Assembly (NCBI GenBank): GCA_016219165.1
Contig: JACRCB010000027.1
Location: forward strand, 1-22,840
Source of the DNA: Deltaproteobacteria bacterium
Lineage (GTDB): Bacteria; Desulfobacterota; GWC2-55-46; DRQE01
Length of the DNA: 22,840 nucleotides
Reading direction: 5' to 3'
Below are positions 1 to 7,451 of this stretch, in pieces. Both the position numbers and the translations under genes were made by a program. Positions within the stretch are counted from its first letter, which is position 1, and each line of letters opens with the position of its first letter. The notes below the pieces were generated by a model. That model saw only the letters and a list, made by a program, of their open reading frames with translations. It ran no database searches and was not told where the DNA came from.

Positions 1-625
1 CGCCTATCTTCTGCGGCCCTGCCTCAAGCGCGCTGTCAAGAAGCCGGGTATTGAGGGCCCCGGGGGCCGCTGCGTTGACGTCGATACCGAAGTCTTTTAC
101 CTCCACGGCGAGAGTCTCGGTAAACCTCACAACCGCGGCCTTTGAAGCGGCATATGCGCTCATGTAAGGAAGGGGCTTTGTGGCCCCGCCGCCTGAGAGG
201 TTTACGATCTTCCCGTATCCGCGTTTTTTGAAATGCCCTATAACCGCGCGGCACAGATAGACCGTGCCCATGAGGTTTATGTTTACGGCATTGACCCACT
301 CCTCCCATCCGACGTTCTCGATAGGCCCCATGGGCCCGTAAACCCCGGCGCTGTTGACGAGGATGTCGAGATGGGGAAATTCGCTGAGGGACGTGGCTGC
401 GAGGCTATCCATCTCGATTCTATCCGTCACATCGGCCACCGCGCTCAAAAGCCTCTGGCCTTTGCCCAGATGCCCGGAAAGTTCCTCCCTTGTCCTCTCA
501 AGCGACCCCTTACCCCTTGCGCATATGATGACCGAGGCCCCTTCTTTAACGAAGGCCTCCGCAACCGCCTTCCCGAAGCCGCAACTTGCGCCGCTTATAA
601 GGGCGTATCTGCCTTCCAGCTTCAT
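1..625 (-). CDS. SDR family NAD(P)-dependent oxidoreductase (3' end beyond window)
   Basis: This is a classical short-chain dehydrogenase/reductase, cytoplasmic, expected to reduce or oxidise a hydroxyl/keto group with NAD(P)H. 208 codons are visible and the frame is still open at the left edge, so the C-terminal 40 or so residues of a typical 250-residue SDR are missing. The nucleotide-binding motif SGASCGFG is at residues 11-18, NSAG at 91-94, the catalytic Ser at about 144, and the YxxxK pair is Y158/K162. The ATG at 625 overlaps the TGA of the upstream dehydrogenase (ATGA) and follows a GGGAAGG-type ribosome site, which decides the start. It is the last gene visible in the long minus-strand glycan operon, so a sugar or lipid-carrier substrate is plausible, but the family does not reveal the substrate. 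Confidence 0.9.
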   Translation of the reverse strand, partial: MKLEGRYALISGASCGFGKAVAEAFVKEGASVIICARGKGSLERTREELSGHLGKGQRLLSAVADVTDRIEMDSLAATSLSEFPHLDILVNSAGVYGPMGPIENVGWEEWVNAVNINLMGTVYLCRAVIGHFKKRGYGKIVNLSGGGATKPLPYMSAYAASKAAVVRFTETLAVEVKDFGIDVNAAAPGALNTRLLDSALEAGPQKIG

Positions 626-1917
626 ACCGCCTTCCCAACGGTTATGTATTTAATCCTCGGGTCGTGTTTGAGCGCGGATTCAAGGAAACCGCTCTGGTCG
701 AGCACCAGAGGATGCCGCATGGAATCCGCCAGATTGTCTGCCGTGAGCCTCTTAAAATCCTCCCATTCCGTTGCAACGACGAGCGCATCCGCGCCCAAGA
801 GGGCGTCCATGCTGGAGTCGAGGACAATGACCTTTGAATTGAACCGCGGGGGGAGTCTTCTTATCGCAGGGTCGTAAGCCCTGACTTGAGCCCCCATGCC
901 CACAAGCCGGCCGCACAGACCAATGGCCCCCGAGCGGCGAAGGGTGCTGGTCTGCGGCTTGTAGGTAAGCCCCAGGACCGTAACCTTCCTCCCTTTAAGG
1001 CTCCCGAAATACTCAGAGAGTTTCCGCTCCGCCCACAGTTTGTGCTCGTCGTTACTCTTTTGTATTGAGCTTAAGAGGCCGGGCTTCAGTCCGTTTTTTT
1101 CCGCGATGGAGATGAGGAATTTAACATCCCTTGCCAGTGTCCCGCCTGAGAACGCGCCGCCAGGTTTCAGGTATGCCCCCTTTCCTATGCGGGGCTCGCT
1201 TTTAAGGCCCGTTTCAACGTCCTTACACTCAGCGCCCACCCGTTCGCATATCGCGGCAATCTCGTTTATGAAGGCAACGGATGCTGCGAGGAAGGCATTC
1301 AGCGCATGCTTTGTCATCTCAGCGCTCTCGACCCCCATCCACACAATCGGAAAACCGAACGGCCCAAAGAGCCTTTTGATAACGTCCCTTCCCTCCACGC
1401 AGCGCATCCCCACAACGACCCGAGCCTGATTTTTGAAGGACTCTATGGAACTGCCGAGGCGGAGGTTTTCGGGCGAATAAGCGAAACTGACGCGTCTTTG
1501 CGGAAAGGCCTGGCAAAAAGCCCTCTCGAGCGACGAGGTCGTCCCAACCGGCAACTGCGAGGATATGAGAAGGACGGAGCCGTCTTTAAGGTAGGGGAAT
1601 ACCTTCACGACGTTTTCCGTTACATAGCCCACATCCGCATTGTCGCGGTCATCCACCGGGGTGTCAAAGGTTACCCATACGAGGTCGCACCCATCGAGCG
1701 CTTTTTCCGGGTCTGAGGTGAAAGAGAGCTGTTCAGCCTCTATTGCAAACTTAAAGAGTTCCTCAAGCCCGGGTTCAAATAGAGGCGGAGTTCCCCCCTG
1801 AAGGCCCTTTACCGCTCCTCCGTCGAAGTCAAGGCCCGCAACGCTGAACCCCGCAGAGGCCAAAGAGGCCGCGACTGTGGAGCCTGTGTGATAGAGGCCG
1901 AAAACACACACCTTCAT
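622..1917 (-). CDS. UDP-glucose/GDP-mannose dehydrogenase family protein with Thr at the catalytic Cys position
   Basis: 431 residues, the usual length for nucleotide-sugar 6-dehydrogenases, which oxidise NDP-hexoses to uronic acids with two NAD+. Visible are an N-terminal Rossmann segment (residues 1-30), the SPENL segment at 148-152, and the central EMTKHALNAF segment with K203 and N207. The conserved loop that normally reads FGGSCFPKD is FSGGTLARD here (256-264), placing Thr260 where the nucleophilic Cys should be; D264 is kept. The classical two-step oxidation through a thiohemiacetal therefore looks impaired, so it may do one oxidation step or another reaction. The start is the ATG at 1917, which overlaps the preceding TGA by 4 bases; a longer reading frame to 2004 lies inside the epimerase gene and is rejected. 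Family assignment is firm, reaction uncertain. Confidence 0.87.
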   Translation of the reverse strand: MKVCVFGLYHTGSTVAASLASAGFSVAGLDFDGGAVKGLQGGTPPLFEPGLEELFKFAIEAEQLSFTSDPEKALDGCDLVWVTFDTPVDDRDNADVGYVTENVVKVFPYLKDGSVLLISSQLPVGTTSSLERAFCQAFPQRRVSFAYSPENLRLGSSIESFKNQARVVVGMRCVEGRDVIKRLFGPFGFPIVWMGVESAEMTKHALNAFLAASVAFINEIAAICERVGAECKDVETGLKSEPRIGKGAYLKPGGAFSGGTLARDVKFLISIAEKNGLKPGLLSSIQKSNDEHKLWAERKLSEYFGSLKGRKVTVLGLTYKPQTSTLRRSGAIGLCGRLVGMGAQVRAYDPAIRRLPPRFNSKVIVLDSSMDALLGADALVVATEWEDFKRLTADNLADSMRHPLVLDQSGFLESALKHDPRIKYITVGKAV

Positions 1918-2870
1918 TCCCTTCTCTCCATCACCCATCTGTTCTCCCCGAGCCACTTCAGTGTTTTCATAATGCCCTCGCGGATGGTGAGCCTGGGCTT
2001 CCATCCGAGCGAAAATATCTTCGCGGTGTCAAGGAAGACAAAGGGGCTGTCCCCGGTCCATCCCCTCTTTCCCCCGGCATGCGTGAGGCGGGGAGAGAGA
2101 GACAGGTATTCCGTAATCCACCCCACGGAGGCGTCCACGGTGCAGTACGAGTCAACGCCGAGGTTAAAGATATTTATCTTATCCCGCGCCTTTTCTACCG
2201 CCAAGAGCATGGCGTCTATGCAGTCGTGGACGTAGAGGTAGGATTTACGCTGCCTGCCGTCGCCGAGGATATGCAGATGCCCTGGGTCGTTTGAAAGGCA
2301 TTTGTAGAAATCGAATACATGGCCGTGCGTATACCGTTCTCCGAGGATGGAGACGAACCTGAATATCCATCCACTGAAACCAAAACCCTCGCAGTAAGCC
2401 TGAATAAGCCCCTCCGCGGATAATTTGGACGCGCCGTAAAGGGAGGTTTGCACCGGGAAAGGCGCGGCCTCGGGCGTGGGAAATATCTCCGGCTCGCCGT
2501 AAATGGAGCCCGTGGAGGGGAAGGCTATTTTTTTTATCCCGTTTGCTCGCATGGCCTCGAGCACGTTGAACGTGGCAAGGGTATTCTGTTCGAGGTCTTT
2601 TTGAGGATGGAGCGTGCCGTAACGGACGTCGGCGTTCGCCGCCATATGGAAGACGAATCCGCACCCTTCCATCGCATCCTCAACGGCCGGGAGGTCGAGG
2701 AGGTCGCCGCGGACGAGCGTAAAGCCCGGTTTTTTCCCCGCATCCGCAAGAAATTCCTCGAAACCGGTGGAAAAATTATCGAATACCACCACTTCCTCCC
2801 CCCTCGAAAGCAAACGGTCGGCCAGGTTACTTCCTATAAACCCCGCGCCCCCTGTGACGAAACAACGCAT
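1914..2870 (-). CDS. NAD-dependent epimerase/dehydratase (extended SDR, GalE/RmlB-like)
   Basis: 318 residues, typical for extended SDR enzymes that epimerise, dehydrate or reduce nucleotide-activated sugars in the cytoplasm. The NAD-binding GGAGFIGSN is at residues 7-15, an acidic residue (D31) follows beta-2 as expected for NAD preference, and a GDL motif is at about 55-57. The catalytic region has Ser/Thr at 119-120 followed by IYGEPE, and Y145xxxK149. The C-terminal half carries the usual substrate-binding elements and a YLYVHDC segment. The ATG at 2870 has AAAGGGG about 9 bases upstream, inside the end of the methyltransferase gene (37-base overlap). It probably makes the NDP-sugar used by the operon's glycosyltransferases. 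Which of the several subfamily reactions it performs cannot be read from the sequence. Confidence 0.9.
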   Translation of the reverse strand: MRCFVTGGAGFIGSNLADRLLSRGEEVVVFDNFSTGFEEFLADAGKKPGFTLVRGDLLDLPAVEDAMEGCGFVFHMAANADVRYGTLHPQKDLEQNTLATFNVLEAMRANGIKKIAFPSTGSIYGEPEIFPTPEAAPFPVQTSLYGASKLSAEGLIQAYCEGFGFSGWIFRFVSILGERYTHGHVFDFYKCLSNDPGHLHILGDGRQRKSYLYVHDCIDAMLLAVEKARDKINIFNLGVDSYCTVDASVGWITEYLSLSPRLTHAGGKRGWTGDSPFVFLDTAKIFSLGWKPRLTIREGIMKTLKWLGENRWVMERRE

Positions 2871-3556
2871 CCGGCATTCCCCTTTTCTATTTTATTTGCC
2901 GCCAAACGGCGCAACGCCCCGGCAACCGGCTGCGGCGGAGACGAGATTGAAGCCTTCACAAGCACGAAGGAACAGAACCTGTGTAACGAGAATCTGAAGA
3001 AATTTTCCCTTATAATGCTAAACCCGTTGAATAAACCCCTGTAGCCTTCAAGGCTGCGGATAAACCTTCCTCTGTCGAGCCCGAGGAGAAGATTGCTCAA
3101 AAAAGACCCCTTTGTAAATACCGGCTCGGCCACCAGAACGGCCCCGTCATTTTTAAGCACCCTCCTTGCCTCCTTGAGGCACTCACGCGTAAGGCCGTCA
3201 TCCATGTGGTGAAGGGTGCCGCTTAAGATGACCACGTCGAAGCGGTTGTCCATGAAATCGAGGCGCCGCGCATCCATATGCAGGAAGGCGCCGCGGGGGT
3301 ATCTTTCGGATGCGGTCTTTATATAATCCGCCCTTGTGTCAATCCCCACATACCTGTTTTTGTCCATGGATACGACCTTGCCGGCGCATGCGCCCGTAGA
3401 ACAGCCTATGTCCAGAATATCCTTGCCGGATGAATCGAGATGCGTTTTGAACTCTTCCCTTACGGCGCTGTAATCGTTGCAAAGCCTCTGCTGCCATTCG
3501 AAGACCGCGGGCGCCGACAGAACCATATCGATTAACCTTATGACTATACCTCTCAC
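2834..3556 (-). CDS. class I SAM-dependent methyltransferase
   Basis: 240 residues with a Rossmann methyltransferase core. Motif I is ILDIGCSTG (47-55), the acidic residue binding the SAM ribose is in GIDTR (71-75), and the post-motif regions are MDARRLDF (94-101) and LSGTLHHMDD (111-120), typical of the Methyltransf_11/25 group. The C-terminal third has basic and aromatic stretches but no clear membrane span. In a glycan-export operon it could methylate a sugar or cap a chain end; that is inference. The start is GTG at 3556, forming GTGA with the stop of the preceding glycosyltransferase. An in-frame ATG ten codons later is an alternative. The last 12 codons overlap the next gene. Confidence 0.88.
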   Translation of the reverse strand: MRGIVIRLIDMVLSAPAVFEWQQRLCNDYSAVREEFKTHLDSSGKDILDIGCSTGACAGKVVSMDKNRYVGIDTRADYIKTASERYPRGAFLHMDARRLDFMDNRFDVVILSGTLHHMDDGLTRECLKEARRVLKNDGAVLVAEPVFTKGSFLSNLLLGLDRGRFIRSLEGYRGLFNGFSIIRENFFRFSLHRFCSFVLVKASISSPPQPVAGALRRLAANKIEKGNAGCVVSSQGARGL

Positions 3557-4548
3557 AGCCTCACCTTGTTCAAGGGGCTCAATTTTTTCTTCAGGTTTAC
3601 CTCCCTGTCCACGATGTATTTCGGCCTCCTTTTGACCTCATCGTATATCCTGCCTATGTACTCGCCGAGTATGCCTACGGATACCAACTGAACCCCCCCG
3701 ATGAAAAGTATAAGGGAGATTATCGTAGGAACTCCCATGGGATATGCCAGTTTCATGTAAAACTTGCTCACCGCGATATAGATAATAAGGAGAAAACTTG
3801 CGGAGGCGACAACCAACCCCGCTATCAGGGATATGGACAATAAGAAGTTGGAGAACCCGACCAATCCGTTAAGCCCTATCTTCAAAGAACCCATGAACCT
3901 GTTATAGTGCCCGCTTCCGCTCAGGCGCTCTCTCCTGTCGTATTCCACGGAGGCATGACTAAAGCCTACAAACCCCACAAGCCCCCTCAAAAAACCGTGG
4001 GATTCGCCCAGTTTTTTAAGTTCCTCCACGACCCTCCTCGTCATCATGCGGAAGTCCCCGGTGTCCCTCGGGATTTCCACATCCGAGACCGCATTTATAA
4101 CCCTGTAGCCTATATGCGACAGGATTAACTTCGCCATGGTCTCCCCTTTGCGCGAGCGTCTTTTCGCATAGACAACGTCGTACCCGCTTTGAAGTTTCTC
4201 ATACATAACAGGGATAAGTTCCGGAGGGTCCTGAAGGTCCGCGTCTATAACCACGCAGACCTCTCCGTTACAGCGCCTTATCCCGGCCATGGTCGCGGCA
4301 GGCTGCCCGAACCTGCGGCTGAAGACGAGCATCCCGACACTTGGATTCCGTTTTATCTCCTCCTCTATGACCTCCTCCGTCCTGTCGGAACAAGGGTCGA
4401 GACAGAAGATTATCTCGTATGTCCCTACCTTCCCGAGCGCCTGCGTAATCCTCCTTAAGAAGGGCCGTATATTGCCCTCCTCATTGTAAACCGGGACTAC
4501 AACGGATATAAAAGGCCTTGGGATGACCCCGAATATATGCGCATCCAT
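3553..4548 (-). CDS. GtrB/ArnC-like family 2 glycosyltransferase with two C-terminal membrane helices
   Basis: 331 residues. Residues 13-230 form a GT-A domain: VVPVYNEE at 17-24 and the metal/nucleotide-sugar motif D102-A-D104 followed by LQDPPEL, as in dolichyl/undecaprenyl-phosphate sugar transferases. Two hydrophobic helices (about 233-258 and 274-298) then anchor it in the inner membrane, ending with GEYIGRIYDEVKRRP, a hallmark of the GtrB/YkcC/ArnC group. These proteins move a hexose or aminosugar onto undecaprenyl phosphate for later transfer on the periplasmic side. A GT39-type acceptor-side transferase is encoded in the divergent cluster and could be its partner (inference). The ATG at 4548 has AAGGGGG about 6 bases upstream. 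About 165 bases without a recognisable gene or promoter separate it from the preceding gene. Confidence 0.92.
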   Translation of the reverse strand: MDAHIFGVIPRPFISVVVPVYNEEGNIRPFLRRITQALGKVGTYEIIFCLDPCSDRTEEVIEEEIKRNPSVGMLVFSRRFGQPAATMAGIRRCNGEVCVVIDADLQDPPELIPVMYEKLQSGYDVVYAKRRSRKGETMAKLILSHIGYRVINAVSDVEIPRDTGDFRMMTRRVVEELKKLGESHGFLRGLVGFVGFSHASVEYDRRERLSGSGHYNRFMGSLKIGLNGLVGFSNFLLSISLIAGLVVASASFLLIIYIAVSKFYMKLAYPMGVPTIISLILFIGGVQLVSVGILGEYIGRIYDEVKRRPKYIVDREVNLKKKLSPLNKVRL

Positions 4549-4713
4549 GAAGTCCCCCTTAAAAACAGATTGGTCAGGGCGTTCAAAGGTGGTTCAACCG
4601 GTCTCAAGATGAAGGTTTATTCTTGCCTGTGCGAAGGGGCTATATCAGAAGTTGTCTGGCATGATGAGATTTTCTAAAGCCTGCCCCGTAATTGATACGT
4701 GGATGGTTTGTCC

Positions 4714-6579
4714 TTAAATATTAACAGAATAAGAATCTTTTATGATAATCTTCTTTAACTGTTGCTTTATCGAGGATGCTGCGACCTGAAGGCCGAGGAA
4801 TCGTTTTGCGAAACCCCGGTAAGATAGCAAAGGTAGTATATTAACGCCAGTCCTCCTCAAATCCTCTATGGCTTCCTCTATCTTTCCGAGCCTGTAGTAC
4901 GCCCAACTCCTGCCGCGCAATATATGGCGGAGGACGAATGCGTCATCTGCCTTCGTATTCCCTATGGCAGTTTTGAAATCCTCTACCGCCTCCAGGAATT
5001 TACCCTTCCGGTAGTATGCCCAGCCCCTGCCCCTGAATGTCTCCTGCAGGGTTTGTCTGTTCATCTCGTCGCGGTATTCGAGCGCCATGTTGAAATCGTC
5101 TATCGCGCGGTCGAACATGCCTTTTTCAATCCACACCCATCCCCGTCCGCTGAGGGCGCGGGGGGCTTTGCCGCGGAGCCTTATCGCCTCATTGAACTTG
5201 GAGAGGGCCTCGTTCAAATTGGATTTCAAATAATATTGCCGCCCCATCCCGCTTAAAAACGAGGCCATAAGCCCGCCCCTTCCGTTGCCGTTATTCTGAG
5301 AGGATTCAAGCACCCCCACAAGGGAACCGCAAGAGAGTTCGCTGCCCCTGAGGGCGTCCTCAAGCAGGGCCCTGCCGTGATTGGGCCCTATGTTCTCAAC
5401 CGCCATATCGAAATACTCCTTTGAGCGGGCAAAACTCCCGTTCTTATAACTTGCCCATCCAAGCCCCCTGTATATATCCTGCAGGACATCCCCGCAGCCC
5501 GGGTCCGTATGTTCGAGCGCTTTTTCAAAATCCTCGATGGCGCGTTTGAAATCGTTTTTCCTGAAGTAAGCCCATCCCCTCCCCCTGGTTAGCTGCTGGA
5601 GTAAATCCCTTCCGTCCTCTTCGTTAAAACCGGCGATTGCCTCGCTTAAGTCTTTTATGGCGGCCTCGTAGTCTCCTTGCTCGCTGTGCGCCCAGCCCCT
5701 TCCAAGAAGCGCGTCCTTGAAGCCCGGGGATAATTTCAACGCCTCGGTGAACGGCGGGACCGCCTCCCCGAACCTCCGGAGGAAATAATGAGACCATCCC
5801 ATCCTCGACCATGTGGAAACCTCGCAGGGGTTGACTATAACGGCTTTTTCATAGTGCCTCAGGGCATCCTCCCAGTCCCTTCTCGAAAAGGCGTCGTGTC
5901 CTCTGGAAAACGCCTCCCTGTATGACGATACGGCGGAGATGGACTCATCGAATGTAAAGACCCTTTCCCTTAATATCGCGCCGGCCTCTTTGCAAACACC
6001 CACCCTGAAACCCTCTTTGCCCGCCGCAATGCAGAACGCCTCTTCCGCTTCCTGCCCCTTCGATATGTCTTCGTTGAACCTTACCTTCTCAAAAACACCC
6101 CACCTCATGACCATAAGGGATGCGTTTATGAAACCGGCGGGATTCCACTCGTCGTAATCGAGGGGGAGGGCAAAACTCTTCCCGTTAAGTCTGACCTTGT
6201 ATGCCCAGTCCATGACCCTTCTGTTGCCGGGGTCAGTAAGCCTTGTGCCTATGAGGTCGAAGTAATCGCTGGCGCTTATGTGTCTGTACCAGTCAGGGAG
6301 AAGTTCCACGCCGGCGTCTATAAGGACGATAAACCCTTTGGAAGCGCCGGCGCATAGGATGTTCCGCATCCTGTTTATCCCGGCCCCTGCGGCGTCATCG
6401 AGGCCCGGGCAATCGCCCGTGTCGATATATTTTATATCCGGCTCCTTTTCGAGACCCCTGGAATTCACCAGTATCTCGTAATCCCCGGCCCCCTGCCTTC
6501 GTATCCCCTCGATACATTCTTTCAGGTCTTTTCCGGGTTGTCCGCAGTTCAATACACAGAAAGAAACGCTCTCTATCAT
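4714..6579 (-). CDS. glycosyltransferase-like N-terminal domain fused to a TPR array
   Basis: 621 residues. Residues 1 to about 215 resemble a GT-A/family 2 domain: a hydrophobic first strand with a Cys-Gly-Gln-Pro turn, FIVLIDAGVELLPDWY (83-98) at the DXD position and an acidic loop KGQEAEEAF (174-182). The usual D-x-D reads D88-A-G, so catalysis is doubtful. From about 222 to 575 there are at least seven TPR-like units with consensus GRGWAYYRKGxFxxAIEDF. GRGW/GLGW-type starts at about 294, 333, 372, 478, 517 and 556 give a period near 39 rather than 34 residues. It may be a scaffold or an atypical transferase for the locus. The ATG at 6579 overlaps the upstream TGA and has AAGGAGG about 9 bases away. 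Confidence 0.88.
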   Translation of the reverse strand: MIESVSFCVLNCGQPGKDLKECIEGIRRQGAGDYEILVNSRGLEKEPDIKYIDTGDCPGLDDAAGAGINRMRNILCAGASKGFIVLIDAGVELLPDWYRHISASDYFDLIGTRLTDPGNRRVMDWAYKVRLNGKSFALPLDYDEWNPAGFINASLMVMRWGVFEKVRFNEDISKGQEAEEAFCIAAGKEGFRVGVCKEAGAILRERVFTFDESISAVSSYREAFSRGHDAFSRRDWEDALRHYEKAVIVNPCEVSTWSRMGWSHYFLRRFGEAVPPFTEALKLSPGFKDALLGRGWAHSEQGDYEAAIKDLSEAIAGFNEEDGRDLLQQLTRGRGWAYFRKNDFKRAIEDFEKALEHTDPGCGDVLQDIYRGLGWASYKNGSFARSKEYFDMAVENIGPNHGRALLEDALRGSELSCGSLVGVLESSQNNGNGRGGLMASFLSGMGRQYYLKSNLNEALSKFNEAIRLRGKAPRALSGRGWVWIEKGMFDRAIDDFNMALEYRDEMNRQTLQETFRGRGWAYYRKGKFLEAVEDFKTAIGNTKADDAFVLRHILRGRSWAYYRLGKIEEAIEDLRRTGVNILPLLSYRGFAKRFLGLQVAASSIKQQLKKIIIKDSYSVNI

Positions 6580-7451
6580 GCCAAAATACCTCCTTGCATA
6601 AGCGGCCTCTCATACGGCCGGGAATAGCAAAACTCTACGGACCTGCCGTCTCTATGGAAAAACTTTCCGTTCGGCCCGCCCTCCGGATGGGAGAGTAAAA
6701 TAAGCGCCATGCTTACGATGGAATAAGGGCTCTCAAGGGATGTCCGGTTCATTTCCGTCCGGGCCTCCCCCGGAATCAGGGCGTTCATCTGCACGTCGAG
6801 TCCTGGGAAACTCCCTGCGTACTCCTCGGCCATCGACGCGCAGAGGCTGTTGAGCCCGGCCTTTGATACGTTGTAAGGGCCGAACCCATGAGTATTCGCC
6901 CACCCGGCCTCCGAGGTGATGAAAAGAACCCTCGCCCCCCCTGCCTTTCTCATATGCGGGAATATCTCTCTCGTCAGAAACCACGGCGCTCGGAGGTTTG
7001 TGCTCATAATCCTCTCCCAGTATTCGACTGATTCATCCTGCAGGGGGCCCGTTAGTTCCCCCCTTGCCGGAATAGCCGCATTGTTTACAAGGCCGTTGAG
7101 AGAAGCGGAAAGCCTCCCTATCTCATTGCATGCGGCCGTAACTTCCATGACGTCGGTAATGTCGGCCGGGACCATGCAACAGTCCCCGGCGGAAATACCC
7201 AACGAACGCATCTCTTCGAGCGTCTCCTTAAGTTTTTCAACCCTCCTTCCGGTAAGAAAAACCCGCGCCCCGGCCGACGCCAGAGCCACGGTAAGAGACC
7301 TCCCGTATCCCGTCCCTGCCCCTGTTATCCAGAAACTCTTCCCTGCGAGGCCTTTCCACCTTTCGGGAGTGAGCCCGTAAAGGTGCTCCCTCCACCGTGA
7401 AGGCAATGCCTTCTCCATTACCCCTATGGTTCGAGAAACTTCCACCCTCAT
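6576..7451 (-). CDS. SDR family oxidoreductase
   Basis: 291 residues, slightly long for a classical SDR because of a 35-residue N-terminal extension rich in Arg, Trp and Glu. The cofactor motif TGAGTGYG is at 43-50, NNAA at 123-126, the active-site Asn at 152, Ser180 in ITSEAG, and Y193xxxK197 in the YNVSK motif. This is a second, clearly different SDR in the same operon; the other is at the left edge of the window. The ATG at 7451 overlaps the stop of the radical SAM gene (ATGA), which supports the long N-terminus; an ATG at codon 12 has a ribosome site placed too close. The substrate is unknown and a sugar or carrier-lipid intermediate is the contextual guess. Confidence 0.9.
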   Translation of the reverse strand: MRVEVSRTIGVMEKALPSRWREHLYGLTPERWKGLAGKSFWITGAGTGYGRSLTVALASAGARVFLTGRRVEKLKETLEEMRSLGISAGDCCMVPADITDVMEVTAACNEIGRLSASLNGLVNNAAIPARGELTGPLQDESVEYWERIMSTNLRAPWFLTREIFPHMRKAGGARVLFITSEAGWANTHGFGPYNVSKAGLNSLCASMAEEYAGSFPGLDVQMNALIPGEARTEMNRTSLESPYSIVSMALILLSHPEGGPNGKFFHRDGRSVEFCYSRPYERPLMQGGILA

